From the NCBI GenBank assembly GCA_002394025.1, contig DGSV01000048.1:1-6146 (forward strand): a stretch of DNA of 6,146 nucleotides, written 5' to 3'. The position numbers were made by a program, and so were the translations under genes. This document shows, piece after piece, positions 1 to 6,107 of the stretch. The notes beneath the pieces are model-generated. The model did no database searches. It had not been told where the DNA came from and saw only the letters and a program-made list of their open reading frames with translations. This stretch comes from Bacteroidales bacterium UBA4353 (GTDB lineage Bacteria; Bacteroidota; Bacteroidia; Bacteroidales; Paludibacteraceae). The stretch's first letter is position 1. Each line of letters begins with the position of its first letter.

Positions 1-3000
1 GACCCTCACTCCGGCCGAGTTGACGATGTGCCACAGCGTGGAGGCAGTGTGACAATCCGAAACGGTTTGCACAGCAACACGGAAAGCACGACCTACGTTC
101 TTGACCAGACAGGACGCTGTAAGTCCGTGTCGCTCATTGTGGATCAGATAGACACCGAAAATAGTGGCAACAAAACGCTTCGCAGCGTCTGCGCTGTGCT
201 GCAATACGAAGGTAACTATGTGGAAACAACGGCATTCCAGGCCTTCGTGGCGGGAACTGACATACAACAAGGCGAACTGATGCAGACCGAAAGCGAAGTT
301 GTGCTCCATGACATAATTCGTGACCCGGGAGGCAACGGTTCATCGGCATGGGTCGAAGCGGGAACAACATATAAATTTGGATATAAGGAAAGTTACGATT
401 GGACCATAGGTGCCCAACTCAACTTCAACTGGGGTGTGAATATATCGCAAGACATCGGCGTAGTAGCAGCTCCGTTAGGTAGCGGATCATATACCGGCTC
501 AACATTTGAGAGTAGTCGTCTGCTTACAGTCCCGCTGCCAGTCAGTCATGAGTTTAAGTGGGGTTACCAGTACAACTATAGCGTGACAACCACAGAACGC
601 ATCTCTACCAGTAGTGGACACACAATACATGATGTGGGCAGCATGAACGACGTGTTTGTCGGGTCCACAATAAGTCAACTGGCCGGAAAAGCCAAAACCG
701 TGAGTATCATCACTGACAGCCTCTACCAAGCACGCCAACCGGCTTTCAACGCAGGGATGATGAAAAAACTCGCACAAGGCACCACAACCGATGGCAAGAC
801 GTACTACCTCGTCACAGGGCTAAAAACAGTGCTCGGCTCGCATATAGGTGGCAGTTTTGCCTATTCGCAATCCTATGTCCTCAACACCCTGATACCGCGT
901 CTTGCCATGGAACGACAGAACCTGTTGATGAACTTCCCCGATTCCATAGCTGCCCAGACTTACGCCAATACTACCGGTGAAGCAGTCTATTGGAACATAA
1001 ATAGTGCAGAACGAATATCAGCTACCGACTCCATACCCAAAACCAAGTACATTATGCTGGTGCCCGACAATGGCAAGCTGTTCACAAACCGTGTCGCGGC
1101 GCTTGATAACATGATTGCCGAGTGGGTCAGCATACTCAATGGCAATGAGAATGAGAAAGTTAATGCCCGCATCTCGGGACGCGGCACAAGCGTAGGAACG
1201 TGGTCGGTGAGCAACGGCACCACAGTAAGCCACAGCGACACTTATTCTGCTACAGTAGCGTATAACGAGTTGCCGCAATCACCTTCTCTCGGATTGCAAA
1301 CAGCACAAAGAACAGGGGTCGATATCTCGCAACAATTGCTATCCAACGCTGTCAATATTTTCAAATTCTTCAAAAATTCAAAAGATGAGAAGATAGGAAC
1401 AACAGTGGCTAATGCCATAGCTGGTATGCAAAATGATCAAGGTGTTCAGGATGGTACCAATCAACAGCAGCAACAAACTATGGGCACCGTGAGCAATACC
1501 AGCAAATTCACGTTCGACTACAAACCTATTTTCGACTACAGCAGCGATTTTGACCTCAGTCAGGGACGTGACATGAAAAAATCAGCAGGCTTCACCATCG
1601 GCGCCGACAACCATGGCGATATCACAGTGGCCGTGTATCGCGCCAACCTCGATAGTGTGTGGAAATCGGAGTCGGCACTGATACGCGACAACGTGCAGCA
1701 AGGCTCTGACGATGACCTGCTCTATGGCTCTTATGTGTTCTACACCATTGCGGGAAGCTCCTATTGTCCACACGAAGCCGAAGAGAAAACACTGTTCTAC
1801 AACCCCGGCACCGTGCTCAATAATGCTACTCAATGGGTTCATAAACCACAACTCAGTATCGACACCTATGAGCAGACAGCCGTTATGCCGGACCAGAAAG
1901 CGGTATTCCGCGTCACGATAATGGATAATTCCGAAGTGCTTGCAGGTACTGCCTCAACAGGCATCATGTTCGACCTGTCACTTGTAGGAACCAGCAATCC
2001 CGATGGTGCTAAAATCTGGATGGACGGAGCACCACTAATTGCTACAATACCCATTTATCTCTTACCGGGTCAGGCAGTCACTAAAGTTATGGAAGTGGAG
2101 CGCGGAGTCGTTGATGACTACAACGACCTGCAACTCATGCTCTCACTCACCGACTGCCCCAAAACCTATACCACTCTCAACTTCTCAGTTCATTATCTGC
2201 CGGAATCAAGCCCTGTGAACATTACTATGCCGCGGCAGAATTGGATTATGAACACCCTGTCACAACACGACTCCATAGGATATTATATGCCCGTGGAAAT
2301 CAATGGCTTCAATATTCATCAAAAAGGCTTCGACCACATAGAATTCCAATATAAGCTAACCACGCAGTCCGAAGACGACTGGGTCAACCAATGCTCGTTC
2401 TATGCCAACGACAGCCTCTATAGCCTCGCCACAGGCAACAAGGCTATGATACAAAACGGACGTATCGTACCATTCCGCTTCTATGGCGAAAAAGACCCCA
2501 TTGAACAGCGCTATGATCTCAGAGCGGTAGCATTCTGCCGATTCGGTTCGGGATATGTCACAAAAGCGTCAACAGTTGTGAGCGGCGTCAAAGACACTCG
2601 TCCGCCAAGAGTTTTCGGAGAACCGGAACCCGTTAATGCCATACTGGGCGTCGGAGAACACCTCAAACTACGTTTCAACGAACCCATAGCCGGCAATTAC
2701 CTCGACCAAGACAATAACTTCCAACTCATGGGAGTCACTAATCAGACAGGTCTTACAACGCATGCATCGCTGCATTTCGACGGCACTCCCCAATCCTATG
2801 CCACAACGCAAGTCAGCCGTACACTCGAAGCTAAGTCTTACACTCTTGACATGATTGTCAAACCTGCCAATAACTCAGAAGCCATGTTATTCTTCGAACA
2901 CGGCAGCGACGGAAAAGGCGTCTCGTTTGGCATAACGGACGATAATCGACTGCAACTGAGCTTTGGAAATACCACCATCAAGTCTAAACCTTTGCCTTAC

Positions 3001-6000
3001 GAAATGATAGACTTCACACGTGTCGCTGTGGTTTATGATTATGAAGATAATATCATCAGGTTCTATTCAGGCACATTAGATGTCACTGACCCTGAAGCTC
3101 TGCCATATCCCGATGTGCCATATACCGTAACGGCGCCATTGGTTTTCGGAAGAGGTTTTAACGGCAATATGCTCGAAGTCAGACTATGGATCAAAGCACT
3201 AACGCAGGAAGAAATCGTAGCTACGGACAAGAAGTATCTCACAGGATATGAACATGAACTGGTAGCTTACTATAAAATGAACGAAGGAATAGGCAATAGC
3301 ATTAAAGACTTCGCGTCAGGAGCAACTCTGACCATCAATAACGCGTCATGGAACCTGCCAAAAGGTATTTCATTATCTATTCCACAAGACAAACGCGTAG
3401 CGTTGGCAAAAAATCTTATGTCGCGCTCATCGGTCTATGACGCCACTTACATGCTTTGGTTCAAAAATAATAACGCATCAGGTACTATCTTCAGCGCCTC
3501 AGATAAGCGATTCAGCATAAATAACGGCAAATTGAACTGGTGGCTCAACGATACTACGACGCATAGCCTCGGGACAATAGATACCAATCAATGGCATCAT
3601 TTAGTGTTAGCCATAAATCGCACATACAATAATGTGGCAATATACCTTGACGGCAATTTAGCGGACACATATCCTGCCACACTGATGACAGGCATCACAG
3701 GTGATATGTACCTCGGAGGAGACGGCTTTGAAGGCAATGTCGATGAATTAGCAATCTTTGAGCAGGCATTGCCAAAAGCGCTCATAGAAGAATACGGCAG
3801 ACGAACACCTATGGGAGATGAGATGGGGCTGATGGCATACCTGCCTTTTGAAGAACAAAAACAAAATCCGAACAGAGTAATAGAACTTGTGTTCTCAAGC
3901 AACGACCGCAGGATTTTCAAAGACCCTAACGGAGACGTGTTGGATAAAGAGGTGCCGCTGATTGTTGGCGTAGAACAACTAACATCACAAGGCAACTATC
4001 AGCCTATTGCAGAGGAACCGCTAAATCTATCAGACAAAGTTAACTATGCTCCTGTTCAGGGATTCGGATTACTCAGCAAACTGAATTTTGATTGGGCTTT
4101 TAACAGCGACGAACTACTCATTAACCTCAATATGCATGACCGTGAAATAAATAAGCAGACGTTGTATGTTACGGTACGCGATGTAGAAGACCTCAACGGC
4201 AACCCCATGCCATCACCGGTTACGTGGGTGGCCTATGCTGATCGCAACTCTCTGAAGTGGGATACCAGGCAAATCAACTTCGAATACATCGACTACGAAC
4301 ATTTCGATGAAGAACCATATATGGATATCTCTTTCTCGAACCTGAGCGGACGGCGACATCAATATAGAATAGAATCTGTACCGCAATGGCTCGAAATTAG
4401 CGAAGCTGTCGGTTCTATAGAACCTATGGGATATAAAGAAGTCAAGATGACATTCAAAACATCACTCCCGATTGGTAATTACAGCGATATGCTATATCTC
4501 ACAGATGAAAATGGACTCTCGGAACCTCTGCGCGTAGAATATAAGATTACTGCTTCCTGCCCGTGGGAACAACCCAATAAAAATGCCTATACGATGAATA
4601 TGTCGGTGTGCGCGCAGGTAATGATAGATAACAACTACGACACCGATAATGCTGACAAAGTCGTGGCACTCTATCGTAACGAATGTGTCGGAATGGCGAA
4701 CGTAAACTTCGACAACGTCGCCAACCGCTCCGAAGTATTTCTCACGGTCTATGGAAACGAGACTATGGTCGGCAAGGACATAAGCTTCGAACTTTGGCGA
4801 GCGTCAACAGGCAAAATGCTCAAACTCACTCCCGACAGGCAGGTGACCTTTGCTCACGGATTTGTTTTTGGATGCGGCAACCAAGAACCGGTTATGATGC
4901 GAACCGAGGGCAACGAGTCGCAGAATATCTCGCTCAATGCGGGATGGACATGGATCTCATTCAACCTTGATATCAATCCTGAAAACGCCACTCTTAACAA
5001 TCACATGAGTGCTTCGATACCATGGCAGCAAGGCGATATGTTCAAAAACCCGGCAACACGCCAATTCTCAAGCTATTCAGCTGTCAATGAACAGTTTGAT
5101 GGAACATTGCAGGGATTCGATTATAAGCAGATGTATATGGCTTACAGCAAATCCGACAATACCTTGCGAATAAGTGGCAACCAGTTGAAAGCTGAAGACA
5201 AGTATATAATCATCAAAGGTGGCGGACAATGGAATGTTTTCCCATGTCTATTCAACATGACCACAGCAATCACAGAAGCTCTTGCGGCATACTACGACTA
5301 CGCAACACCGGGAGATATCATCAAGAGCCATGACAATTTCGCGACTTTCTCACGCGACAATAAATGGGTAGGAGACCTCAAGGCGCTGCGTCCCGGTGAA
5401 GGATACCTTTTCCGCAGACTGGGAACCTCGGACGTTAAAGTGCAATTCTATGACCAAATCAGTACATCGGCGAGACGAAATGTCAGAGGGGCTGATTTTG
5501 GTCTGACACAAGAACCTGCATACACCAATCCATTAGCGGCAAATAACATGACCATGATAGCCAAAATGGAAGATGATAGACACGGTTGGCAGCAAAAGTC
5601 AGAGCATAATCAGACTATATATGCCTATGTGGGAGAACAACTTGCGGCTGTGGCTCAGCCATATAACCATGACAATAAAACGCTATATTTCATTACCATC
5701 CAGAGCGACATCTCCGACACCGTGCGATTTGAAACAGCCGACGGACGTCAGCTCGTAGCTCTAACAAGTCAAGGTACTGCACAATCAAGGTGTGAAATAA
5801 TCAATGTCGCCAATCAACATCTTGGCTCACTGCAAGCTCCGGTTATTCTTGCGCCAAGTTATTACAATACCACCAACACCGCGGAAGAAACCACATTGCG
5901 ACTCTATTCCGCAACAGGACAACTCATAGCCCACACCAACGATCCGGCGATAACTGCCTCAAGAGAAGCAATGCAAACATATCTTGACAACATCATTGCC

Positions 6001-6075
6001 CCACTCGGAATATATAATGCCGTGGTCAACATCAACGGAAAAGTAACAACTCATAAACTTCTCAAAGGACTTTAG
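1..6075 (+). CDS. Giant secreted multidomain LamG/Ig-like surface protein, 5'-partial
   Basis: The frame is open from base 1 (first codons D-P-H-S-G-R-V) to TAG at 6073-6075, so the N terminus lies upstream. The first in-frame start-like codon is GTG at 28, but it has no convincing ribosome binding site, no signal peptide follows it, and the codons before it read as ordinary protein; I reject it as the start. Visible domains in order (residues counted from base 28): a beta-rich block ~85-742, a fibronectin/Ig-like stretch ~742-855, two LamG jellyrolls ~914-1276 lying between two pieces of an SbsA-type Ig fold, a BACON-like domain ~1407-1511, duplicated beta modules and GW-type repeats ~1517-1943, and a possible type IX sorting domain ~1955-2015. 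Such architecture is known from exported Bacteroidota proteins and suggests surface adhesion or glycan binding (inference). No catalytic motif or internal membrane segment was recognised. The gene is uninterrupted, without frameshift, and is followed by a hairpin, so it probably ends its transcript. The exact ligand is unknown. Confidence 0.9.
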   Translation, partial: DPHSGRVDDVPQRGGSVTIRNGLHSNTESTTYVLDQTGRCKSVSLIVDQIDTENSGNKTLRSVCAVLQYEGNYVETTAFQAFVAGTDIQQGELMQTESEVVLHDIIRDPGGNGSSAWVEAGTTYKFGYKESYDWTIGAQLNFNWGVNISQDIGVVAAPLGSGSYTGSTFESSRLLTVPLPVSHEFKWGYQYNYSVTTTERISTSSGHTIHDVGSMNDVFVGSTISQLAGKAKTVSIITDSLYQARQPAFNAGMMKKLAQGTTTDGKTYYLVTGLKTVLGSHIGGSFAYSQSYVLNTLIPRLAMERQNLLMNFPDSIAAQTYANTTGEAVYWNINSAERISATDSIPKTKYIMLVPDNGKLFTNRVAALDNMIAEWVSILNGNENEKVNARISGRGTSVGTWSVSNGTTVSHSDTYSATVAYNELPQSPSLGLQTAQRTGVDISQQLLSNAVNIFKFFKNSKDEKIGTTVANAIAGMQNDQGVQDGTNQQQQQTMGTVSNTSKFTFDYKPIFDYSSDFDLSQGRDMKKSAGFTIGADNHGDITVAVYRANLDSVWKSESALIRDNVQQGSDDDLLYGSYVFYTIAGSSYCPHEAEEKTLFYNPGTVLNNATQWVHKPQLSIDTYEQTAVMPDQKAVFRVTIMDNSEVLAGTASTGIMFDLSLVGTSNPDGAKIWMDGAPLIATIPIYLLPGQAVTKVMEVERGVVDDYNDLQLMLSLTDCPKTYTTLNFSVHYLPESSPVNITMPRQNWIMNTLSQHDSIGYYMPVEINGFNIHQKGFDHIEFQYKLTTQSEDDWVNQCSFYANDSLYSLATGNKAMIQNGRIVPFRFYGEKDPIEQRYDLRAVAFCRFGSGYVTKASTVVSGVKDTRPPRVFGEPEPVNAILGVGEHLKLRFNEPIAGNYLDQDNNFQLMGVTNQTGLTTHASLHFDGTPQSYATTQVSRTLEAKSYTLDMIVKPANNSEAMLFFEHGSDGKGVSFGITDDNRLQLSFGNTTIKSKPLPYEMIDFTRVAVVYDYEDNIIRFYSGTLDVTDPEALPYPDVPYTVTAPLVFGRGFNGNMLEVRLWIKALTQEEIVATDKKYLTGYEHELVAYYKMNEGIGNSIKDFASGATLTINNASWNLPKGISLSIPQDKRVALAKNLMSRSSVYDATYMLWFKNNNASGTIFSASDKRFSINNGKLNWWLNDTTTHSLGTIDTNQWHHLVLAINRTYNNVAIYLDGNLADTYPATLMTGITGDMYLGGDGFEGNVDELAIFEQALPKALIEEYGRRTPMGDEMGLMAYLPFEEQKQNPNRVIELVFSSNDRRIFKDPNGDVLDKEVPLIVGVEQLTSQGNYQPIAEEPLNLSDKVNYAPVQGFGLLSKLNFDWAFNSDELLINLNMHDREINKQTLYVTVRDVEDLNGNPMPSPVTWVAYADRNSLKWDTRQINFEYIDYEHFDEEPYMDISFSNLSGRRHQYRIESVPQWLEISEAVGSIEPMGYKEVKMTFKTSLPIGNYSDMLYLTDENGLSEPLRVEYKITASCPWEQPNKNAYTMNMSVCAQVMIDNNYDTDNADKVVALYRNECVGMANVNFDNVANRSEVFLTVYGNETMVGKDISFELWRASTGKMLKLTPDRQVTFAHGFVFGCGNQEPVMMRTEGNESQNISLNAGWTWISFNLDINPENATLNNHMSASIPWQQGDMFKNPATRQFSSYSAVNEQFDGTLQGFDYKQMYMAYSKSDNTLRISGNQLKAEDKYIIIKGGGQWNVFPCLFNMTTAITEALAAYYDYATPGDIIKSHDNFATFSRDNKWVGDLKALRPGEGYLFRRLGTSDVKVQFYDQISTSARRNVRGADFGLTQEPAYTNPLAANNMTMIAKMEDDRHGWQQKSEHNQTIYAYVGEQLAAVAQPYNHDNKTLYFITIQSDISDTVRFETADGRQLVALTSQGTAQSRCEIINVANQHLGSLQAPVILAPSYYNTTNTAEETTLRLYSATGQLIAHTNDPAITASREAMQTYLDNIIAPLGIYNAVVNINGKVTTHKLLKGL
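280..2253 (+). other. Uncharacterised conserved-looking beta-rich block (residues ~85-742)
   Basis: This long block carries landmarks that I associate, from memory, with very large secreted Bacteroidota proteins, although I cannot name a domain family. They are: a V-L-H-D...D-P-G-G-N-G-S-S motif at ~92-106; D-V-F-V-G at ~208-212; L-I-P-R-L followed by a helix-like stretch at ~288-300; a helix with W366 followed by N-E-N-E-K at ~373-377; a polar linker with five consecutive Gln at 479-483; Y-C-P-H-E at 579-583; N-P-D-G-A and M-D-G at ~657-667; and an E-R-G...Y-N-D-L-Q stretch ending in D-C-P at ~691-711. The landmarks 579-711 look like one Ig-like unit in which C580 and C710 might pair, which is speculative. 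Composition is rich in Ser, Thr, Gly and Asn with alternating polar and hydrophobic residues, as expected of exported beta structure. Function is unknown. Confidence 0.5.
2254..2592 (+). other. Fibronectin/Ig-like stretch (residues ~743-855)
   Basis: The stretch follows W739-I-M-N and contains H-I-E-F-Q-Y-K at ~770-776, a W-containing strand shortly after it, and Y-D-L-R-A-V-A-F-C at ~829-837, then leads into D-T-R-P-P at 856-860. The pattern of a mid-domain 'I-x-F-Q-Y-K' strand and a late 'Y-x-L-R-A-x-A' strand before a proline-rich junction is typical of fibronectin type III or related Ig-like domains in bacterial surface proteins. It was assigned by eye from strand pattern only. It most likely serves as a spacer between the N-terminal block and the LamG region. 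Confidence 0.4.
2767..3288 (+). other. LamG/concanavalin-like jellyroll domain 1 (residues ~914-1087)
   Basis: The domain opens with S-L-H-F-D-G at 914-919, a common first strand of bacterial LamG_3-type domains ('l.FDG...y'). It continues with Y-T-L-D-M-I-V-K-P, where 'f.t.e.Wvk' is usual, and R-V-A-V-V-Y-D-Y, where 'hvA.vyd' is usual. It closes with V-R-L-W-I-K-A-L-T-Q-E-E-I at 1051-1063, the characteristic 'E.RiW..alt..eI' ending, followed by a Y-Y-K-M-N-E-G motif at 1081-1087, which often links consecutive LamG units. LamG folds bind glycans or proteins, often with calcium; no binding residues can be assigned with certainty here. Confidence 0.85.
3367..3855 (+). other. LamG/concanavalin-like jellyroll domain 2 (residues ~1114-1276)
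   Basis: The second jellyroll shows Y-M-L-W-F-K at 1141-1146, N-Q-W-H-H-L-V-L at 1187-1194, V-A-I-Y-L-D-G-N at 1203-1210, M-Y-L-G-G at 1227-1231, and G-N-V-D-E-L-A-I-F-E-Q-A-L at 1236-1248. These are the textbook LamG_3 signatures 'W.H.a...d...v.lYvDG', '..iGg' and 'G.iDevriynraL'. It ends with an A-Y-L-P-F-E-E motif at 1270-1276 that mirrors the Y-Y-K-M-N-E-G closing motif of domain 1, which suggests that the two units arose by duplication of a LamG-plus-linker module. It is clearer than domain 1 in every motif. Confidence 0.9.
4246..4560 (+). other. BACON-like Ig domain (residues ~1407-1511)
   Basis: After N-S-L-K-W the segment shows P-Q-W-L-E-I at 1452-1457, then G-S-I-E-P at 1462-1466, V-K-M-T-F at 1472-1476, L-P-I-G-N-Y-S at 1480-1486, and a closing strand P-L-R-V-E-Y-K-I-T at 1500-1508. 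The order 'P.WL.v....G.i......v.v.f......G.ys..i.l.......v.v...v' is that of BACON and related Ig-like domains, common in Bacteroidota surface proteins and glycan-processing enzymes. The family is thought to mediate mucin or carbohydrate binding, or to act as a spacer. Assigned by motif order only. Confidence 0.6.
4576..4902 (+). repeat. C-terminal beta module, copy 1 (residues ~1517-1625)
   Basis: The module runs Y-T-M-N-M-S-V at 1521-1527, K-V-V-A-L-Y-R-N-E-C-V-G-M-A at 1544-1557, L-T-V-Y-G at 1572-1576, I-S-F-E-L-W-R-A-S-T-G-K at 1585-1596, and ends with E-P-V-M-M near 1620-1624. The pattern 'Y.M.v.a.v......d.vaAf.g.e.rG.a......fltvyg.....i.F..wda.tG' is familiar from the C-terminal part of exported Bacteroidota proteins. 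A second, diverged copy occupies residues ~1838-1943 of the same protein. Confidence 0.6.
4927..5454 (+). repeat. Two tandem GW-type repeats (residues ~1634-1809)
   Basis: Unit A starts at G-W-T-W-I-S-F-N-L (1639-1647), with G-D-M-F-K-N at 1669-1674, F-S-S-Y at 1680-1683, G-T-L-Q-G at 1692-1696, Y-M-A-Y near 1703-1706 and L-R-I-S-G at 1713-1717. Unit B starts at G-G-Q-W-N-V-F-P at 1732-1739, with G-D-I-I-K-S at 1762-1767, F-A-T-F at 1771-1774, W-V-G-D-L at 1780-1784, P-G-E-G-Y-L-F at 1789-1795 and a closing V-K-V-Q-F strand. The landmarks occur in the same order at about the same spacing, so the units are a diverged tandem duplication. Such 'GWNWIS...GD.IKS...W.G.L..i.pG.gY' units are known in exported Bacteroidota proteins, and their function is not established to my knowledge. 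Confidence 0.65.
5539..5856 (+). repeat. C-terminal beta module, copy 2 (residues ~1838-1943)
   Basis: The segment shows N-M-T-M-I-A-K-M at 1840-1847, I-Y-A-Y-V-G-E-Q-L-A-A-V-A at 1864-1876, L-Y-F-I-T-I at 1886-1891, T-V-R-F-E-T-A-D-G-R at 1898-1907, and L-G-S-L-Q-A-P-V-I-L at 1932-1941. These match copy 1 in order: the opening 'x-M-x-M' strand, the 'vaAy-x-x-E-x-x-x-x-A' strand, the 'fltv' strand, the 'i-x-F' strand with a following small-residue-G turn, and the 'P-V' end. The closing 'lGsl..Pv.L' is the usual lead-in to a type IX sorting domain. Confidence 0.6.
5890..6072 (+). other. Possible type IX secretion C-terminal sorting domain (residues ~1955-2015)
   Basis: The last 60 residues show L-R-L-Y-S-A-T-G-Q-L-I at 1957-1967, L-G-I-Y-N-A-V-V-N-I-N-G-K at 1993-2005, and a closing basic-hydrophobic strand H-K-L-L-K-G-L at the very end. 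Type A sorting domains of Bacteroidota run 'v.iy...Gqli.......l..l..GiY.v.v...g....kkl...' at the extreme C terminus, and the order and position agree. Divergence is clear: G-I-Y is followed by N-A-V-V instead of the common 'l-v-k-v', and the stretch between the two motifs is helix-like and longer than usual. If it is real, the protein is exported by the Por system and may be cleaved and anchored or released. Confidence 0.5.
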
Positions 6076-6107
6076 AACCGGATAAAATAAAGTCAAAATT
6101 GATTTTA

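Larger units (their letters stand above)
2593..4239 (+). other. SbsA-type (Big_5-like) Ig fold apparently split around two LamG domains
   Basis: The first piece, residues ~856-905, has D-T-R-P-P followed by G-E-H-L-K-L-R-F-N-E-P-I at 876-887, which resembles the opening strands of SbsA-like Ig domains ('PP...P..g......i.l.Fsepi'). The piece with the usual closing motif comes only at ~1278-1404: V-T-V-R-D-V-E-D-L-N-G-N-P around 1381-1393, which matches the 'v.D..GN' ending of that family. The two LamG jellyrolls lie between. The simplest reading is one Ig domain with LamG domains inserted in a loop. The alternative is two separate, diverged Ig-like domains. Confidence 0.4.

Noticed and set aside
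26..28. ATG at 26-28 as a start codon
   Set aside because: It is not in the frame of the long gene, and no long frame follows it.
1462..1476. Run of CAA/CAG codons (five Gln, residues 479-483) as a microsatellite or phase-variable repeat
   Set aside because: Only five units with mixed codons, in-frame triplets; it reads as a polar linker and could not shift the frame by unit gain or loss.
3597..3995. Minus-strand open frame of 132 codons, and the other shorter antisense frames (for example 134-370, 499-777, 1582-1851)
   Set aside because: They lie wholly inside the strongly supported + strand gene, show no recognisable domain, and have composition typical of reverse-frame translations (rich in Cys, Ser, Pro, Arg).
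4683..4970. Plus-strand alternative-frame open frame of 95 codons, also 1712-1921 and 5573-5758
   Set aside because: They overlap regions where the main frame shows clear domain motifs. Their translations are rich in Arg and Gln and have no motif, so they are chance open frames.
691..5760. Bacteroidota O-glycosylation motif D-(S/T)-(A/I/L/V/M/T), about eight sites by eye (for example D-S-I twice near residues 300-345, D-S-V near 549)
   Set aside because: The number is about what amino-acid composition alone would give in a protein this long, so no enrichment can be claimed, although individual sites could be used if the protein is exported.
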